DNA of 60,633 nt from Bacteroidales bacterium (GTDB taxonomy: Bacteria; Bacteroidota; Bacteroidia; Bacteroidales; VadinHA17), in contig JALONR010000035.1 of the NCBI GenBank assembly GCA_025454815.1, positions 1 through 60,633 on the forward strand, in the 5' to 3' direction. Numbering within the stretch: the first letter of the stretch is position 1; every line of letters begins with the position of its first letter. Positions 8,449-18,766 of this stretch are shown piece by piece. A program made the position numbers and the translations under genes. Below the pieces are notes generated by a model that did not search any database, was not told where the DNA came from, and saw only the letters and a list, made by a program, of their open reading frames with translations.

Positions 8449-9890
8449 GATACGATGTTATAGTGATCGGCGCCGGCCTTGGCGGCCTTACTGCAGGGGC
8501 GAAGCTTGCCCGCGAGGGTATGAAGGTGCTGGTAATCGAACAGCACAGCCGTCCAGGCGGATGTGCCACAACTTTCAAGAGGGGAGAGTATACTTTCGAG
8601 GTAGGTCTGCATGAGATGGACGGCCCCGGCAGCCGCGACGTGAAGAACCGCATCTTCAGCGAACTTGATGTAACCGGCAATGTAGAGTTTCTCCCCGTGC
8701 CGGAGTTCTACCGGTTCATCAGGGGTGACCTTGCGGTGACAGTTCCTCATGATCCGCAACTTGCAGCAGAAAGGCTTACCGGAATGTTCCCCCTGGAGAA
8801 GGAGGGGATAGACAGGTACTTTGAGCACCTGCTCAAACCAGTCAGGAAACCTGCAGCCGGTAGTGATCCTGATATCACCGTCGGAGCCTTCCTCGATTCA
8901 ATAATCAAAAACGATGACCTGAAGCTCATTCTTCTTGGCAACCTCGGTTATTTCCATGATGACCCGTACTCACTTTCCCTGGCATATTATTCAATCGCCC
9001 AGGGCAGTTATTACACCAACGGCGCCAGTTTCATAAAGGGAGGCTCACAGAGACTTTCTGACCACCTGGCTGCATATATCATCAGGCATGGGGGAGAAGT
9101 ACTGCTGAATCATCTTGTGACCAGGATAACGGTAAGAGGCAACAGGGCAACGGGAGTGACCTGCAGGAAAAGGAATGACCCTGCAAAGAGTCCGATTGAG
9201 TCCACCGCCGATGAAATAGTGGTCAACAGTGCAATACCAGCCCTTACAGAAATCCTGCCGCATGACTACGGTGAACTGCTGAGGGAGGAGTGCGGCGGTC
9301 TGAATACCGGGGCTTCACTGCTTACAGTCTATTTCGGCTTCAACAGGCCACTTAAAGAACTGGGACACAATTATTATTCTGTTTTCATTTATGACACTAC
9401 CGTGAAGTCACAGGCCGACATTGCCTCCAACAATCGCGACAACTTTTCCAGGCGCAGTTTCACCTTCGTTGATTACGGCCAGGTTGATTCAGGACTTGCC
9501 TCCGGGGCAAACAGTGTAGGAGCGGTATGCTGTATTGATTACCTGAGCGACTGGGAGCACCTCGGCCGTGAGGAATATGAACGGAAGAAGGATTATGTGG
9601 CAAAGACCTTTATTGAAAGGCTTGGTAAGCTGATCCCCGGCTTTGAAGACGCTGTCGGCTATTATGAGGTTGGTACCCCTCTTACGGTAAGACGATACAC
9701 CCTTAATCCGGGCGGAGCTGTTTATGGTTTTGCGCAGAACCCCGGGAAAAAGACAATTGATTCATTCAGCCCGGTGGATAACCTGTATTTTGCCTCGGCG
9801 TGGGGCAAGACCGGCGGCGGTTTCTCAGGCGCCATAACCGGAGGGTATCTCTGCGCTTACACTGTGCTCAGGAAGAAGGCCCGGAGGTGA
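8445..9890 (+). CDS. Phytoene desaturase/retinol saturase-like FAD oxidoreductase
   Basis: 481 residues. FAD-binding Rossmann motif GAGLGGLTAGAKLAREG at the N-terminus, then IEQHSRPGGCATTF. The C-terminal FAD motif is NLYFASAWGKTGGGFSGAI, as in the CrtI/CrtN and all-trans-retinol saturase families. These enzymes saturate or desaturate long isoprenoid or acyl chains. No other carotenoid gene is nearby, so a carotenoid role is not supported. Coupled to the GNAT-like gene by a 4-nt overlap, it may act on the same acyl product. Substrate and direction of reaction are unknown. Confidence 0.85.
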   Translation: MRYDVIVIGAGLGGLTAGAKLAREGMKVLVIEQHSRPGGCATTFKRGEYTFEVGLHEMDGPGSRDVKNRIFSELDVTGNVEFLPVPEFYRFIRGDLAVTVPHDPQLAAERLTGMFPLEKEGIDRYFEHLLKPVRKPAAGSDPDITVGAFLDSIIKNDDLKLILLGNLGYFHDDPYSLSLAYYSIAQGSYYTNGASFIKGGSQRLSDHLAAYIIRHGGEVLLNHLVTRITVRGNRATGVTCRKRNDPAKSPIESTADEIVVNSAIPALTEILPHDYGELLREECGGLNTGASLLTVYFGFNRPLKELGHNYYSVFIYDTTVKSQADIASNNRDNFSRRSFTFVDYGQVDSGLASGANSVGAVCCIDYLSDWEHLGREEYERKKDYVAKTFIERLGKLIPGFEDAVGYYEVGTPLTVRRYTLNPGGAVYGFAQNPGKKTIDSFSPVDNLYFASAWGKTGGGFSGAITGGYLCAYTVLRKKARR

Positions 9891-9909
9891 CAGATAATAA
9901 CCGTCCCGG

Positions 9910-10264
9910 TCATTTGTCCGTCAGGAAGTCAAAGGCTCCTTTTCTGAGATTGATACCGTATTCCAGGCATACTGCCCAATAAGTCCGGAATAGCGGTAAT
10001 TCACCCTCGGATGCCCGAATTCATCCCTCCCGCAAGGCCGAACATCATTAAATTATCCAGCAGAATACCGCCGTTAACCTCAATCAGTGATCCGCTGTCT
10101 CCCTGGACAGAGTTGAATTTTATTGAAGGTGACCCCAGGAATCCCAGTTTCGTGTCACTGTTGAACAGCGTTTCCACCTGTTCTGATTCCTGGGCGGAGA
10201 GCTGCGCAGAAAAAGTCATCACCGTTGCAAGCAAACCGATGACTTTAACGCTCAGGTTTTTCAT
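9910..10264 (-). pseudogene. Frameshifted exported Bacteroidota barrel-like protein
   Basis: The N-terminal 87 codons give a signal peptide (MKNLSVKVIGLLATVMTFSAQ) and an exported start ending in GLAGGMNSG, then a stop at 10001. A second frame continues with EFGHPRVNYRYSGLIGQY, and a third with LEYGINLRKGAFDFLTDK before the stop at 9910. Joined, these read like one continuous protein of the kind found in Bacteroidota with VNY-YSGL and LEYGIN strands, so two frameshifts are needed. The family is usually longer, so the 3' end is also lost. It ends next to the desaturase-like gene. Confidence 0.6.
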
Positions 10265-10374
10265 GAAGATTATTTTAAAAGAGGTTTAAGTTTGCCCTAA
10301 AGATGATCCATTCAAATGAACGCTGCACAGGCAGGTTTCATTCAAAGAGTGAAGCAGCAACAGGTGCCAGGATG

Positions 10375-13071
10375 TTAATCTGTTTCAGGAGGCATAACGT
10401 ATATGCTTCCGATATCCGAGATTTCAACCGGCAGTTTTATTGTGAACAATGCACCTCCGTTCTTCCTGTTCTCAACCGAAACAGATCCCTTTTGAGCCTC
10501 GGTAAAACCCTTTACAATTGATAAACCAAGGCCACTGCCACCGGCAGCTGTCCCTCTGCCACGGAAGAACTTCATGAAAGCGGATTCAAGTTCATCAGGT
10601 GGAAATCCGGGTCCCCTGTCCATTACCTGTATCACAAGGATACCGTTGTCAATGAAAAACTTGATTCTTATGCGGCTTCCTTCAGGCGAATGCTGGGTTG
10701 CATTAAGTACCAGGTTGTAAATTGCCTGTTCCATGAGGCCATAATCTATACGTACGAGTGGCATCCCGGCCGGAATGATTACTTCAGTCTGGAACGGTTT
10801 CAGCTCATTTCGCAGCTGATCAGTGACACTCCTCGCCAGGTCATGTACATCTGTCCAGTCAGGCCTGGGAGTAATAAGTCCTGATTCAATCCTTGACATG
10901 CTCAGCAGGTTTCCTATAAGCCTGTTCAGCCTGATGGAGGCTGTATTTATCTCATCATGGAGTTGCCGCTGGATGCCCTGTGTGAAATCATTTGCCAGTA
11001 ATGCATCCGAAGCCCCGAGGATGGCAGCAACAGGGGTCCGGAGCTCATGGGAAAGGGAATCAAACAATGTTTTGTACAGTTTCTCTGACTCACTTATGAC
11101 AAGTGTTTTCTTTGCCGCTTCCCTCAGCATTTCGCGCTCATACTTGCCGGTTATCTGCGCAAGGAATGCCTCCCAGAACTGCTCTTCCCCATGGGTGAAT
11201 ACTCCGGCAGGCTTTATCCCGATCACCCCGATTGTGCTGTTGTTGCCTGTCAACGGGAAGAACGTGTATTCCCCCGAAGGAAGAGTATCTGTAAATCTGC
11301 CAGCTTTTAATGAGTTTCTGAATACCCAGTCGGCTATGCTTTTTTCATTCCCGGTAAAGATTGTGTCAGTGTTGCTGTCTGACATTAAATCAATTGTTCC
11401 GGTATTGTTCCTGATAAAGATGTGGGAGTCAAGGTGAAAGTATTTCCTGATGTATTCTGAGGCCACCAGGGTTACCTGGTCAATCCCGGAAATTGCCGAA
11501 AGATCCCTCGTTAGCTGGTAGAGCGCATTGGTCCTCTCCTCCCTGATCCTTATCCTTTTTTCCTGTCTCCTGGTACGTGATGTGAGCACACCGTTCAGGA
11601 GCGCAATAATAAAGAACATTATAAGCAGAAGGATGTCAATCGGATTCTCGATATATAGTGTAAACTGGGGAGGGATAAAAAAAAGATCCCAGATTACAGC
11701 ACTCAGTATGGCTGCCAGCAGAACAGGACCGGTACCGAAAAAGATAGCCAGGATAGAAACAAGGAATAGAAGCACAAATGAGACTGCCTGGTAACCGATA
11801 ACTTCCCTGAGAGGGTAACAGAGAGATGATGCAATAATTATCAACAGGCTCACAATAAAGTATTCACGGAATCCGGATGTAAACGACGGGATCGAGACTC
11901 TTCTCCTGTACCCGTCCCTTACCTTCGGATCAGCTCCTATGATATAGACATCGATGTTTCCGCTGAACCGGACAAGCCTGTTAATGAACCTGGCTGCCCT
12001 GAAATGAGACAAAAGGCTCCGGCCCCGGGGTTTCCCGACAACAATATGTGTGACGTTCTCCTTTTGGGCGTAGTCCACAATTGCCGGTACCACCTCATTG
12101 TTCGTAGTAATGTTTACCTTGATTCCGAGCCTTTTAGCCAGTTTTATATTATTATCAAGCTGCTCCCTGTCCCTGGGGGTTAGTTTTTGCGTCGACTCTA
12201 CATAAATTGCCTGTATCTGGGCACCCATTGTATATGACAGGTTTTTGGCCCACCGCAGGAGGTTTGCAGAGTACGGGCTGTATCCAATGGCCACAAGCAG
12301 GTGAATACCTGATTTCCATGGGCCCCGGATACGCTTGTCCTTCATATAGTCATGAAGCTGCCTGTCAACCCTGTCTGCAACAATTCTGAGGGCCATCTCA
12401 CGGAGTGCAGTTATGTTCCCCAGCCTGAAGAAATTATTCACTGCCCGTCGGGAACCCTCCGGGGCATAAACCTTGCCTTCAGAGAAACGAAGAAGCAATT
12501 CATCCGGTGTGATATCTATAAGTTCCACCTCATCGGCATTCTCAAATATTTCATCGGGGACAGTCTCCCGTACCACGATACCAGTGATCTGGGCTACAGT
12601 CTCCGAACGGCTCTCAAGATGCTGCACATTCAGGGTTGTAAAAACATTGATCCCATATTCAAGCAACTCCTGGACATCCTGGTATCGTTTTAAGTGCCTG
12701 CTCCCCGGCGCATTGGAATGAGCCAGCTCGTCAACAATTACAGTGTGTGGTTTGCGCACAAGAATTGCATCAAGGTCCATCTCCTGGATTTCAGCTGACC
12801 TGTACTTAAGCGTTTTCCGCGGGATCAGCTCAAACCCGGACAGGAGTTCTGATGTTTCCCTCCGGTTGTGAGTTTCAACATATCCGGCAACAATGTCTGT
12901 CCCCTTGGCTTTTTCACTCCTGGCGGTCTGAAGCATTGTATATGTCTTCCCCACACCGGCACACATACCGAAGAAGATCTTCAGTTTGCCCCGCCTGCTT
13001 TTCTCCTCCTCACTGATAAGCGATGCAAGAATCTCGTCAGGGTTCGGCCGGTCATTTATATTATGGTTCAT
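10375..13071 (-). CDS. kdpD: KdpD potassium/turgor sensor histidine kinase
   Basis: 898 residues, full length for KdpD. Order: N-terminal KdpD domain with Walker A GMCAGVGKT (35-43) and VIVDELAHSNAPGSRH; universal-stress-like domain (about 250-375); four membrane segments (about 400-500); GAF-like part; HisKA with SHELRTPVAAILGASD; HATPase with GSGLGLSIVKGF. KdpD senses low K+ or ionic strength and controls the Kdp pump. Its start overlaps the kdpC stop by 4 nt, so it is the last gene of kdpFABCD. No KdpE response regulator is adjacent on either side, which is unusual. Confidence 0.96.
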   Translation of the reverse strand: MNHNINDRPNPDEILASLISEEEKSRRGKLKIFFGMCAGVGKTYTMLQTARSEKAKGTDIVAGYVETHNRRETSELLSGFELIPRKTLKYRSAEIQEMDLDAILVRKPHTVIVDELAHSNAPGSRHLKRYQDVQELLEYGINVFTTLNVQHLESRSETVAQITGIVVRETVPDEIFENADEVELIDITPDELLLRFSEGKVYAPEGSRRAVNNFFRLGNITALREMALRIVADRVDRQLHDYMKDKRIRGPWKSGIHLLVAIGYSPYSANLLRWAKNLSYTMGAQIQAIYVESTQKLTPRDREQLDNNIKLAKRLGIKVNITTNNEVVPAIVDYAQKENVTHIVVGKPRGRSLLSHFRAARFINRLVRFSGNIDVYIIGADPKVRDGYRRRVSIPSFTSGFREYFIVSLLIIIASSLCYPLREVIGYQAVSFVLLFLVSILAIFFGTGPVLLAAILSAVIWDLFFIPPQFTLYIENPIDILLLIMFFIIALLNGVLTSRTRRQEKRIRIREERTNALYQLTRDLSAISGIDQVTLVASEYIRKYFHLDSHIFIRNNTGTIDLMSDSNTDTIFTGNEKSIADWVFRNSLKAGRFTDTLPSGEYTFFPLTGNNSTIGVIGIKPAGVFTHGEEQFWEAFLAQITGKYEREMLREAAKKTLVISESEKLYKTLFDSLSHELRTPVAAILGASDALLANDFTQGIQRQLHDEINTASIRLNRLIGNLLSMSRIESGLITPRPDWTDVHDLARSVTDQLRNELKPFQTEVIIPAGMPLVRIDYGLMEQAIYNLVLNATQHSPEGSRIRIKFFIDNGILVIQVMDRGPGFPPDELESAFMKFFRGRGTAAGGSGLGLSIVKGFTEAQKGSVSVENRKNGGALFTIKLPVEISDIGSIYVMPPETD

Positions 13072-13646
13072 TTTATTTTGTCAGTTTCGAGGTTAAGCAA
13101 CAGTACATTTAGTCTTTCCTCGCCAAGAATGAGGAACTGCGGTGCCTCGGTGAGATTATCAATGCACTGAATCAGTTTTTGTCTCTGTGCATCGTCAAAG
13201 CCTCGTTCCTGTGAAACCCTGTCAACCTGCATCATGGCTGACTCCCTTGATATATGAGGGTCAAGTCCGCTTGCTGACGCGAAGAGCATTTCTGACGGCA
13301 CATCCTTCAGCGTGTCAGGATGGTTCCGGTAAATGAACTGTTTTCTCCGTTCATCAACCTGGTTCAGCTGTTTCGTATTCGTGGGGCCAAAGTTCGACCC
13401 ACCGGAAGGAAGAGGATTATATGAGTTTGAGGATGGCCGCGGGGAGAAATAACCGGGGCTGCTGAATTCCTGACCTGTCAGTTTGCTCCCGATAACAATA
13501 CTGTCCCTGATGATAAGACTGCCTCCTGCCTTTTCAGGGAAAATCAGCTGAACAATTCCTGTTATAAGTACCGGATATATGACACCAGTCACCAGGGTTA
13601 GGAGGAGAAAGGCTTTCAGTGTTACAAGAATGGTTTTCATATTCAC
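13068..13646 (-). CDS. kdpC: KdpC subunit of the potassium-transporting ATPase
   Basis: 192 residues. One N-terminal membrane helix (LVTLKAFLLLTLVTGVIYPV), then the periplasmic domain with GQEFSSPGYFSPRPS and the conserved GLDPHISRESAMMQVDRV. KdpC is needed for assembly and function of the high-affinity K+ pump. The extra loop SSNSYNPLPSGGSNFGPTN is typical of the family. It overlaps kdpD by 4 nt and follows kdpB by 32 nt. Confidence 0.96.
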   Translation of the reverse strand: MNMKTILVTLKAFLLLTLVTGVIYPVLITGIVQLIFPEKAGGSLIIRDSIVIGSKLTGQEFSSPGYFSPRPSSNSYNPLPSGGSNFGPTNTKQLNQVDERRKQFIYRNHPDTLKDVPSEMLFASASGLDPHISRESAMMQVDRVSQERGFDDAQRQKLIQCIDNLTEAPQFLILGEERLNVLLLNLETDKIK

Positions 13647-13678
13647 GACTCTTACATGTAATGAGTTGTTTTCAGGTG

Positions 13679-15757
13679 CTATAGATTGATCAGCAGATCA
13701 ATCAGCTTAATTCCCGCAAAGGGAGCCACCAGCCCTCCGAGCCCGAAAAACAGGAGGTTGCGGATCAGGGCGTTGTTTGAGGAAACAGGCCGGTACCTGA
13801 CACCTTTTAATGCCAGTGGTACCAGGAGGATTATTATTATTGCATTGAAGATAACGGCGCTGAGTATTGCGCTCTCAGGTGATCCGAGGTTCATGATGTT
13901 CAGGGAGGAGAGCGGGCCGGCAACTGCTCGTCCGGAATACAGAGAGACGGCTATTGCAGGAATAATTGCGAAATACTTTGCAACATCATTTGCAATGCTG
14001 AAGGTAGTGAGTGACCCCCTGGTCATCAGCAACTGTTTGCCGACCTCAACAACCTCTATCAGTTTGGTAGGATTGCTGTCGAGATCAATCATGTTTCCTG
14101 CCTCGCGTGCTGCCTGAGTCCCTGAGTTCATTGCAATGCCGATATCTGCCTGGGCCAGCGCCGGGGCATCATTTGTGCCGTCGCCTATCATACCCACCAG
14201 GTGACCTTTCGACTGTTCCTGCCAGATGCGCTTCAGTTTGTCTTCAGGCCTGGCTTCAGCCATGAAATCATCAACACCGGCCTCGGCAGCAATTGCAGCC
14301 GCAGTCAGTGAGTTATCACCGGTGATCATCACGGTTCTGATACCCATTTTACGCAACTCGGCAAACCTCTGCCTGATCCCTCCCTTCACTACATCCTTCA
14401 GATGAATGACACCCAGCACCCTGTTGTCCTCCGCCACAACCAGCGGTGTCGCCCCCTGCCCTGACAGTTCAGCAACAATATTCTGTATTTTTTGTGGGAA
14501 GAACCCATTGTTGTTCTGAACAAATGTCCTGACAGATTCAGATGAACCCTTGCGGATCCGGCGCACCCTGCCGCTTTCTGATACCAGGTCAACACCACTC
14601 ATTCTTGTCTGGGCGGTGAACGGGATGAATGTTGCATGAAGAGTCTTTATGTCACGCCCCCGGATATTGAATTTTTCCTTTGCCAGCACCACAATTGACC
14701 GTCCTTCAGGAGTCTCATCGGAGAGTGATGATAGCTGTGCGGCGTCAGCGAGTTCCTCAACCTTCACCCCCTCTGCTGGTATGAAATTGGTTGCCATGCG
14801 GTTACCCAGTGTAATGGTACCGGTCTTATCAAGCAGCAGCACATCAATATCCCCTGCTGCTTCTATTGCCCTTCCGCTTGTGGCAATCACATTCCGCTGC
14901 AACAGCCTGTCTATTCCGCTGATGCCAATGGCGCTGAGCAGTCCTCCGATGGTTGTGGGGATAAGACAGACAAGCAGGGCAATAAGTACAGGTACTGACA
15001 GGTTTTGTGAGCCCGGCATGCCGGAAGCGGAGAGGTTGTATCCGAAGAATGCCGGCAGTGTTACAACCGCCAGAAGGAAAATTACCGACAGGCCCGAAAG
15101 GAGAATTGAAAGTGCAATTTCATTCGGTGTTTTTTTCCGCCTGGCCCCTTCAACAAGGGAAATCATGTGGTCAATGAAAGTATCACCCTGTTCGGCTGTG
15201 ATCCTGATAAGGATACGGTCACTGATGACCCTGGTTCCTCCTGTTACTGCTGACCGGTCACCTCCGCTTTCGCGGATGACAGGGGCTGACTCACCTGTAA
15301 TGGCTGACTCATCAACGCTGGCAATACCCTCCATCACCTCTCCGTCCGAGGGTATTATATCACCGGTTTCACAGATAACAATGTCTCCTTTCCTCAGATC
15401 GGTTGCATATACCTGAACCTCCTGCTTCCCTTCCATCTTCCGTGCCCTGGTCTGAGTCCTGCTTTTACGGAGGCTGTCTGCCTGGGCTTTCCCCCGGCTT
15501 TCAGCCATCGCTTCAGAGAAGTTTGCAAAAAGCACTGTAAACCATAACCAGGTTGCTATCTGGATGTTAAAGGAAGAGAATTCACCCCGAAGGAGATCGG
15601 AGAACACTACAACTGAAGTTATCAATGCTCCGATAGCAACGATGAAAATAACCGGGTTCTTTACCAGCAGTACAGGATTAAGCTTTTTAAAACTCTCTCC
15701 TGTAGCCTGAAGGAGGATTTGCCTGTTGAAGAAGCCGGGGCTGCGGTGTGTACTCAT
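13679..15757 (-). CDS. kdpB: KdpB catalytic P-type ATPase subunit
   Basis: 692 residues, the usual length. P-type ATPase with the phosphorylation motif [13 protein letters not shown] (about residue 310), actuator motif ITGESAPV, hinge [18 protein letters not shown] and the KdpB-specific membrane regions. It couples ATP hydrolysis to K+ import through KdpA at the inner membrane. The start [10 protein letters not shown] lies 11 nt after kdpA. Nothing looks degraded. Confidence 0.97.
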   Translation of the reverse strand: MSTHRSPGFFNRQILLQATGESFKKLNPVLLVKNPVIFIVAIGALITSVVVFSDLLRGEFSSFNIQIATWLWFTVLFANFSEAMAESRGKAQADSLRKSRTQTRARKMEGKQEVQVYATDLRKGDIVICETGDIIPSDGEVMEGIASVDESAITGESAPVIRESGGDRSAVTGGTRVISDRILIRITAEQGDTFIDHMISLVEGARRKKTPNEIALSILLSGLSVIFLLAVVTLPAFFGYNLSASGMPGSQNLSVPVLIALLVCLIPTTIGGLLSAIGISGIDRLLQRNVIATSGRAIEAAGDIDVLLLDKTGTITLGNRMATNFIPAEGVKVEELADAAQLSSLSDETPEGRSIVVLAKEKFNIRGRDIKTLHATFIPFTAQTRMSGVDLVSESGRVRRIRKGSSESVRTFVQNNNGFFPQKIQNIVAELSGQGATPLVVAEDNRVLGVIHLKDVVKGGIRQRFAELRKMGIRTVMITGDNSLTAAAIAAEAGVDDFMAEARPEDKLKRIWQEQSKGHLVGMIGDGTNDAPALAQADIGIAMNSGTQAAREAGNMIDLDSNPTKLIEVVEVGKQLLMTRGSLTTFSIANDVAKYFAIIPAIAVSLYSGRAVAGPLSSLNIMNLGSPESAILSAVIFNAIIIILLVPLALKGVRYRPVSSNNALIRNLLFFGLGGLVAPFAGIKLIDLLINL

Positions 15758-15768
15758 TGCATTATAAA

Positions 15769-17460
15769 TTAGAATGTTATCCCGCCCTGAAGGAGCAGGT
15801 GGTCTAAAACCGGTCCGAGTGACAGCGCAGGGAAGAATGTAAGTCCGCCTACAATCAGGATTACCGCAATCAGAAGTATGATAAACAACCAGTTGTCAGT
15901 ATGAAAAGTACCCGTTGACGGAGGGGTGTACTTCTTTCCGGCCAGGTTTCCTGCAATAGCCAGGACCGGGATTATCACCCCGAAGCGTCCGATGAGCATC
16001 CCGGCTGCGAGAGTCAGGTTGTAAAAGGTGGTGTTTGAGTTCAGACCTGCAAATGCACTGCCGTTATTACCTGCAGCTGAACTGAAGGCATAAAGTATCT
16101 CAGACAGTCCATGCGGACCGGCATTGTTAATCCCCGAAAGTCCTTCAATGCTTACTGACGCCAGGGCTGAGAATACAAGTATTACCGCCGCAGGAGCAAG
16201 GATGGCAATTATGGCCATCTGTACTTCAAAGGCTTCAATTTTCTTGCCCGAAAATTCAGGGGTACGGCCAACCATCAGTCCTGCAATAAAAACAGTAAGT
16301 ATTATAAATACAATCATGCCATAGAGCCCGGCCCCGACGCCTCCGAATACGACTTCCCCCAGCATAATGTTAAGCATAGCCACCATCCCAGCCAGGGGTG
16401 ACAGACAGTCATGCAGTGAGTTGACAGAACCGTTTGATGCAGCTGTGGTTGATACAGCCCAGAGCACGCTGTTGACAATCCCGAACCTGGTCTCCTTTCC
16501 CTCCATCAACCGCATATTGCCGTAAAGCGGATTCCCGGAGTATTCGCCATACAATGCAATAAGCAACCCGGAAATCAGCATGATCATCATCACTGAAAAC
16601 AGAGCCCAGCCCTGTCGGACTGAACCGGTCATCTTGCCGTATGTAATTGTCAGAGCTGCAGGAATCAGGAGGATAAAAAGCATTTCAAGGAAGTTGGAAA
16701 ATGGTGTCGGGTTCTCGAAGGGATGGGAGCTGTTTGAATTGAAGTACCCTCCTCCGTTTGTGCCAATCTGCTTGATCGCAACCTGTGAGGCAACCGGACC
16801 CATCGGCAGTATCTGCTGCCCCCCCTCCAGGGTATGGACTGCCTCATAGGATTTGAAATTCTGAATGACACCCTGTCCTGCCAGGGCTATGGCCAGGAAT
16901 ATTGACAGGGGCAGAAGAACGTAAATGACTGACCTTACAATGTCAGCCCAGAAGTTTCCGATCTTATCAGTATTATTCCGTGAAATACTCCTTATAACAG
17001 CCAGCAGCACTGCAATGCCAGTGGCTGCACTGACGAAATTCTGCACCGTCAGTCCGACCATCTGAACGAAGTAGCTCAGTGTGGTTTCACCTGCATAACC
17101 CTGCCAGTTTGTGTTGGTGACAAAACTGACTGCGGTATTCAGTGCAGAATGCCACGAAACATCAGGAAGCCCTGCCGGATTCAGAGGCAGGCTGCCCTGG
17201 AAAACCTGTATTGTAAAAACAAAAATCAATCCTGCCAAATTGAACAGCAGCAGGGCTGAGGCGTATCCCCTCCAGTTCATCTCATCATCCGGATTAACCT
17301 TAATAATCCGGTACATAAGTCTTTCAGTCGATCCGAGAACAGGCTTTAAAATGTGGTTCCTGCCATCGAGTGCCAGGTATAAATAATTTCCAAGGATCGG
17401 TGTCAGCCCCGTCAGAAGTCCAAGGAACAGGACCACCTGTATTATCTCAGGTAATGTCAT
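15769..17460 (-). CDS. kdpA: KdpA potassium-translocating subunit
   Basis: 563 residues with about ten membrane segments. The four pore-loop regions of the SKT family are visible, e.g. [49 protein letters not shown] and [14 protein letters not shown]. KdpA binds and passes K+ with high affinity. The neighbour upstream is the tiny kdpF gene, 3 nt away, and kdpB follows directly. Confidence 0.97.
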   Translation of the reverse strand: MTLPEIIQVVLFLGLLTGLTPILGNYLYLALDGRNHILKPVLGSTERLMYRIIKVNPDDEMNWRGYASALLLFNLAGLIFVFTIQVFQGSLPLNPAGLPDVSWHSALNTAVSFVTNTNWQGYAGETTLSYFVQMVGLTVQNFVSAATGIAVLLAVIRSISRNNTDKIGNFWADIVRSVIYVLLPLSIFLAIALAGQGVIQNFKSYEAVHTLEGGQQILPMGPVASQVAIKQIGTNGGGYFNSNSSHPFENPTPFSNFLEMLFILLIPAALTITYGKMTGSVRQGWALFSVMMIMLISGLLIALYGEYSGNPLYGNMRLMEGKETRFGIVNSVLWAVSTTAASNGSVNSLHDCLSPLAGMVAMLNIMLGEVVFGGVGAGLYGMIVFIILTVFIAGLMVGRTPEFSGKKIEAFEVQMAIIAILAPAAVILVFSALASVSIEGLSGINNAGPHGLSEILYAFSSAAGNNGSAFAGLNSNTTFYNLTLAAGMLIGRFGVIIPVLAIAGNLAGKKYTPPSTGTFHTDNWLFIILLIAVILIVGGLTFFPALSLGPVLDHLLLQGGITF

Positions 17461-17463
17461 GGA

Positions 17464-17592
17464 TTAAAATTTTTCCGGCTTAAGCAATGCATAGAGAAGG
17501 TAACCAAGTATAAGAATGGCGATTACTGTCATGATTCCGTAACCGTCAGGGAAGCTTATACCGTTGTTAATAATGAGCAGGTCTGCATTCAT
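17464..17592 (-). CDS. kdpF: KdpF small membrane subunit
   Basis: 42 residues: MNADLLIINNGISFPDGYG, then one hydrophobic helix (IMTVIAILILGYLLYALL) ending in KPEKF. A single helix with a terminal LLxPEKF is the KdpF signature. KdpF stabilises the KdpABC complex in the membrane. Its stop lies 3 nt before the kdpA ATG, and it is the first gene of the operon. It is short enough to be missed by automatic calling. Confidence 0.88.
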   Translation of the reverse strand: MNADLLIINNGISFPDGYGIMTVIAILILGYLLYALLKPEKF

Positions 17593-17614
17593 TTCAGATA
17601 ACTTTTAACCGGTA

Positions 17615-17622
17615 CAAAGTTG
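17615..17622 (-). promoter_or_regulatory. Candidate -7 element of the kdp operon
   Basis: On the minus strand CAACTTTG, a one-mismatch version of TAnnTTTG, lies 22 nt before the kdpF ATG. No clear -33 TTG is present at the expected distance, which would fit a regulated promoter. Weak call. Confidence 0.3.
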
Positions 17623-17790
17623 CCACGATACCTCTAAGGGAATTATAATAATCGATGCCGTTATCATAAATAAAAAATAAAAACACTTCGGCCTTTATTC
17701 TGCGAAAAGACATCGAATTAAGCGAATATGACAAACAATCACGCCCGGCCATTGTTCTTATTACAGCACACCAACTTAATCTGTATCGTC

Positions 17791-18669
17791 ATGACACCGC
17801 AAGGAGAAAGACTGGTTGTTACCGTGTCAACAACAGTAATAGCCCCGTTGCAGAGGGTCTGGGACCTGTTTACAGAACCCTTGCACATCATACACTGGAA
17901 CCACGCATCGGACGACTGGCAGACGAGCTACGCCGAAAGCGACCTTCGCCCCGGGGGGGAATTCCTTTCACGGATGGAAGCCAGGGACGGCTCCGAGGGA
18001 TTTGACTTCTCCGGAAGATTTACTGACGTAATCCCGGGAAAATCAATAGCCTATACCCTGGATGACGGGAGGAATGTGGACATCCTGTTCAGGGAGACCG
18101 CAGGCAGGACGCTGGTTATGGAGTCATTTGAGACTGAGGACATCAACAGCGCAGAGCTTCAGAGAGACGGATGGCAGGCAATACTTGACAACTTCAGGAA
18201 ATACGTGGAAGGTTATGGCAGGAGGGAGATGCTCCATTTTGAGACCACAATTGACAGTACCCCAGAGAACATTTTCAGGACCATGCTTGAGAGTGAGGCA
18301 TACAGCAAGTGGACCAAACCGTTCAATCCCGAATCACACTTTACCGGTTCGTGGGACAAAGGCGAGAGGATCCTTTTCCTTGGAACTGGGGAGGATGGCA
18401 AGTCAGGCGGAATGCTGTGCAGGATCAGGGAGAACATACCCGGGAAATTCCTGAGCATTGAGAGCCTCCGCGAAGTTGTCGACGGAAAAGAGGTTACAGG
18501 CGAGGGGAAGGGTGATACCTGGAAGGGAGCGCTTGAGAACTACACCCTCAAACCTGCCGGCAGCAAGACTCTGCTCTGCATTGACACTGATGTGCCGGCT
18601 GAGTTCATTCAGTATCTCGGGGAAGCATGGCCCCGGGCACTGGAAATCCTGAAGGAAATCTGCGAATAG
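17791..18669 (+). CDS. Tandem SRPBCC (AHSA1-like) protein
   Basis: 292 residues made of two START/Bet v1-like (SRPBCC) domains. The first (about 8-145) begins VTVSTTVIAPLQRVWDLFT with HWNHASDDW; the second (about 150-290) begins HFETTIDSTPENIFRTML with YSKWTKPFNPESHF. Both have the AHSA1-type start and the final long helix (WQAILDNFRKYVE; WPRALEILKEICE). The start at 17791 is chosen because the upstream 21 codons have no family sequence. Such proteins bind hydrophobic ligands. The gene is divergent from kdp, and a strong hairpin follows it. Confidence 0.8.
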   Translation: MTPQGERLVVTVSTTVIAPLQRVWDLFTEPLHIIHWNHASDDWQTSYAESDLRPGGEFLSRMEARDGSEGFDFSGRFTDVIPGKSIAYTLDDGRNVDILFRETAGRTLVMESFETEDINSAELQRDGWQAILDNFRKYVEGYGRREMLHFETTIDSTPENIFRTMLESEAYSKWTKPFNPESHFTGSWDKGERILFLGTGEDGKSGGMLCRIRENIPGKFLSIESLREVVDGKEVTGEGKGDTWKGALENYTLKPAGSKTLLCIDTDVPAEFIQYLGEAWPRALEILKEICE

Positions 18670-18733
18670 AATGAACGGAGCTCCCTGTACGCCGGAGGTT
18701 CACTGCCGGTAGGGTGACTCCATACTTTTGCTG

Positions 18734-18752
18734 TCCGGGAAATCTTCCCGGA
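18734..18752. terminator. Perfect hairpin between convergent genes
   Basis: TCCGGGAA (18734-18741), loop ATC, TTCCCGGA (18745-18752): an 8-bp perfect stem in the 97-nt gap between two converging genes. There is no U-run on either side, so it may act as a bidirectional mRNA 3'-end stabiliser or a weak terminator. Confidence 0.6.
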
Positions 18753-18766
18753 TAATCTGGTGGCTG

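Noticed and set aside
8445..9890. Carotenoid pathway
   Set aside because: No crtB, crtY or related gene is near; the flavoenzyme alone does not show it.
14649..15416. Plus-strand 255-codon open frame
   Set aside because: Antisense to kdpB; Ser-rich translation without motif.
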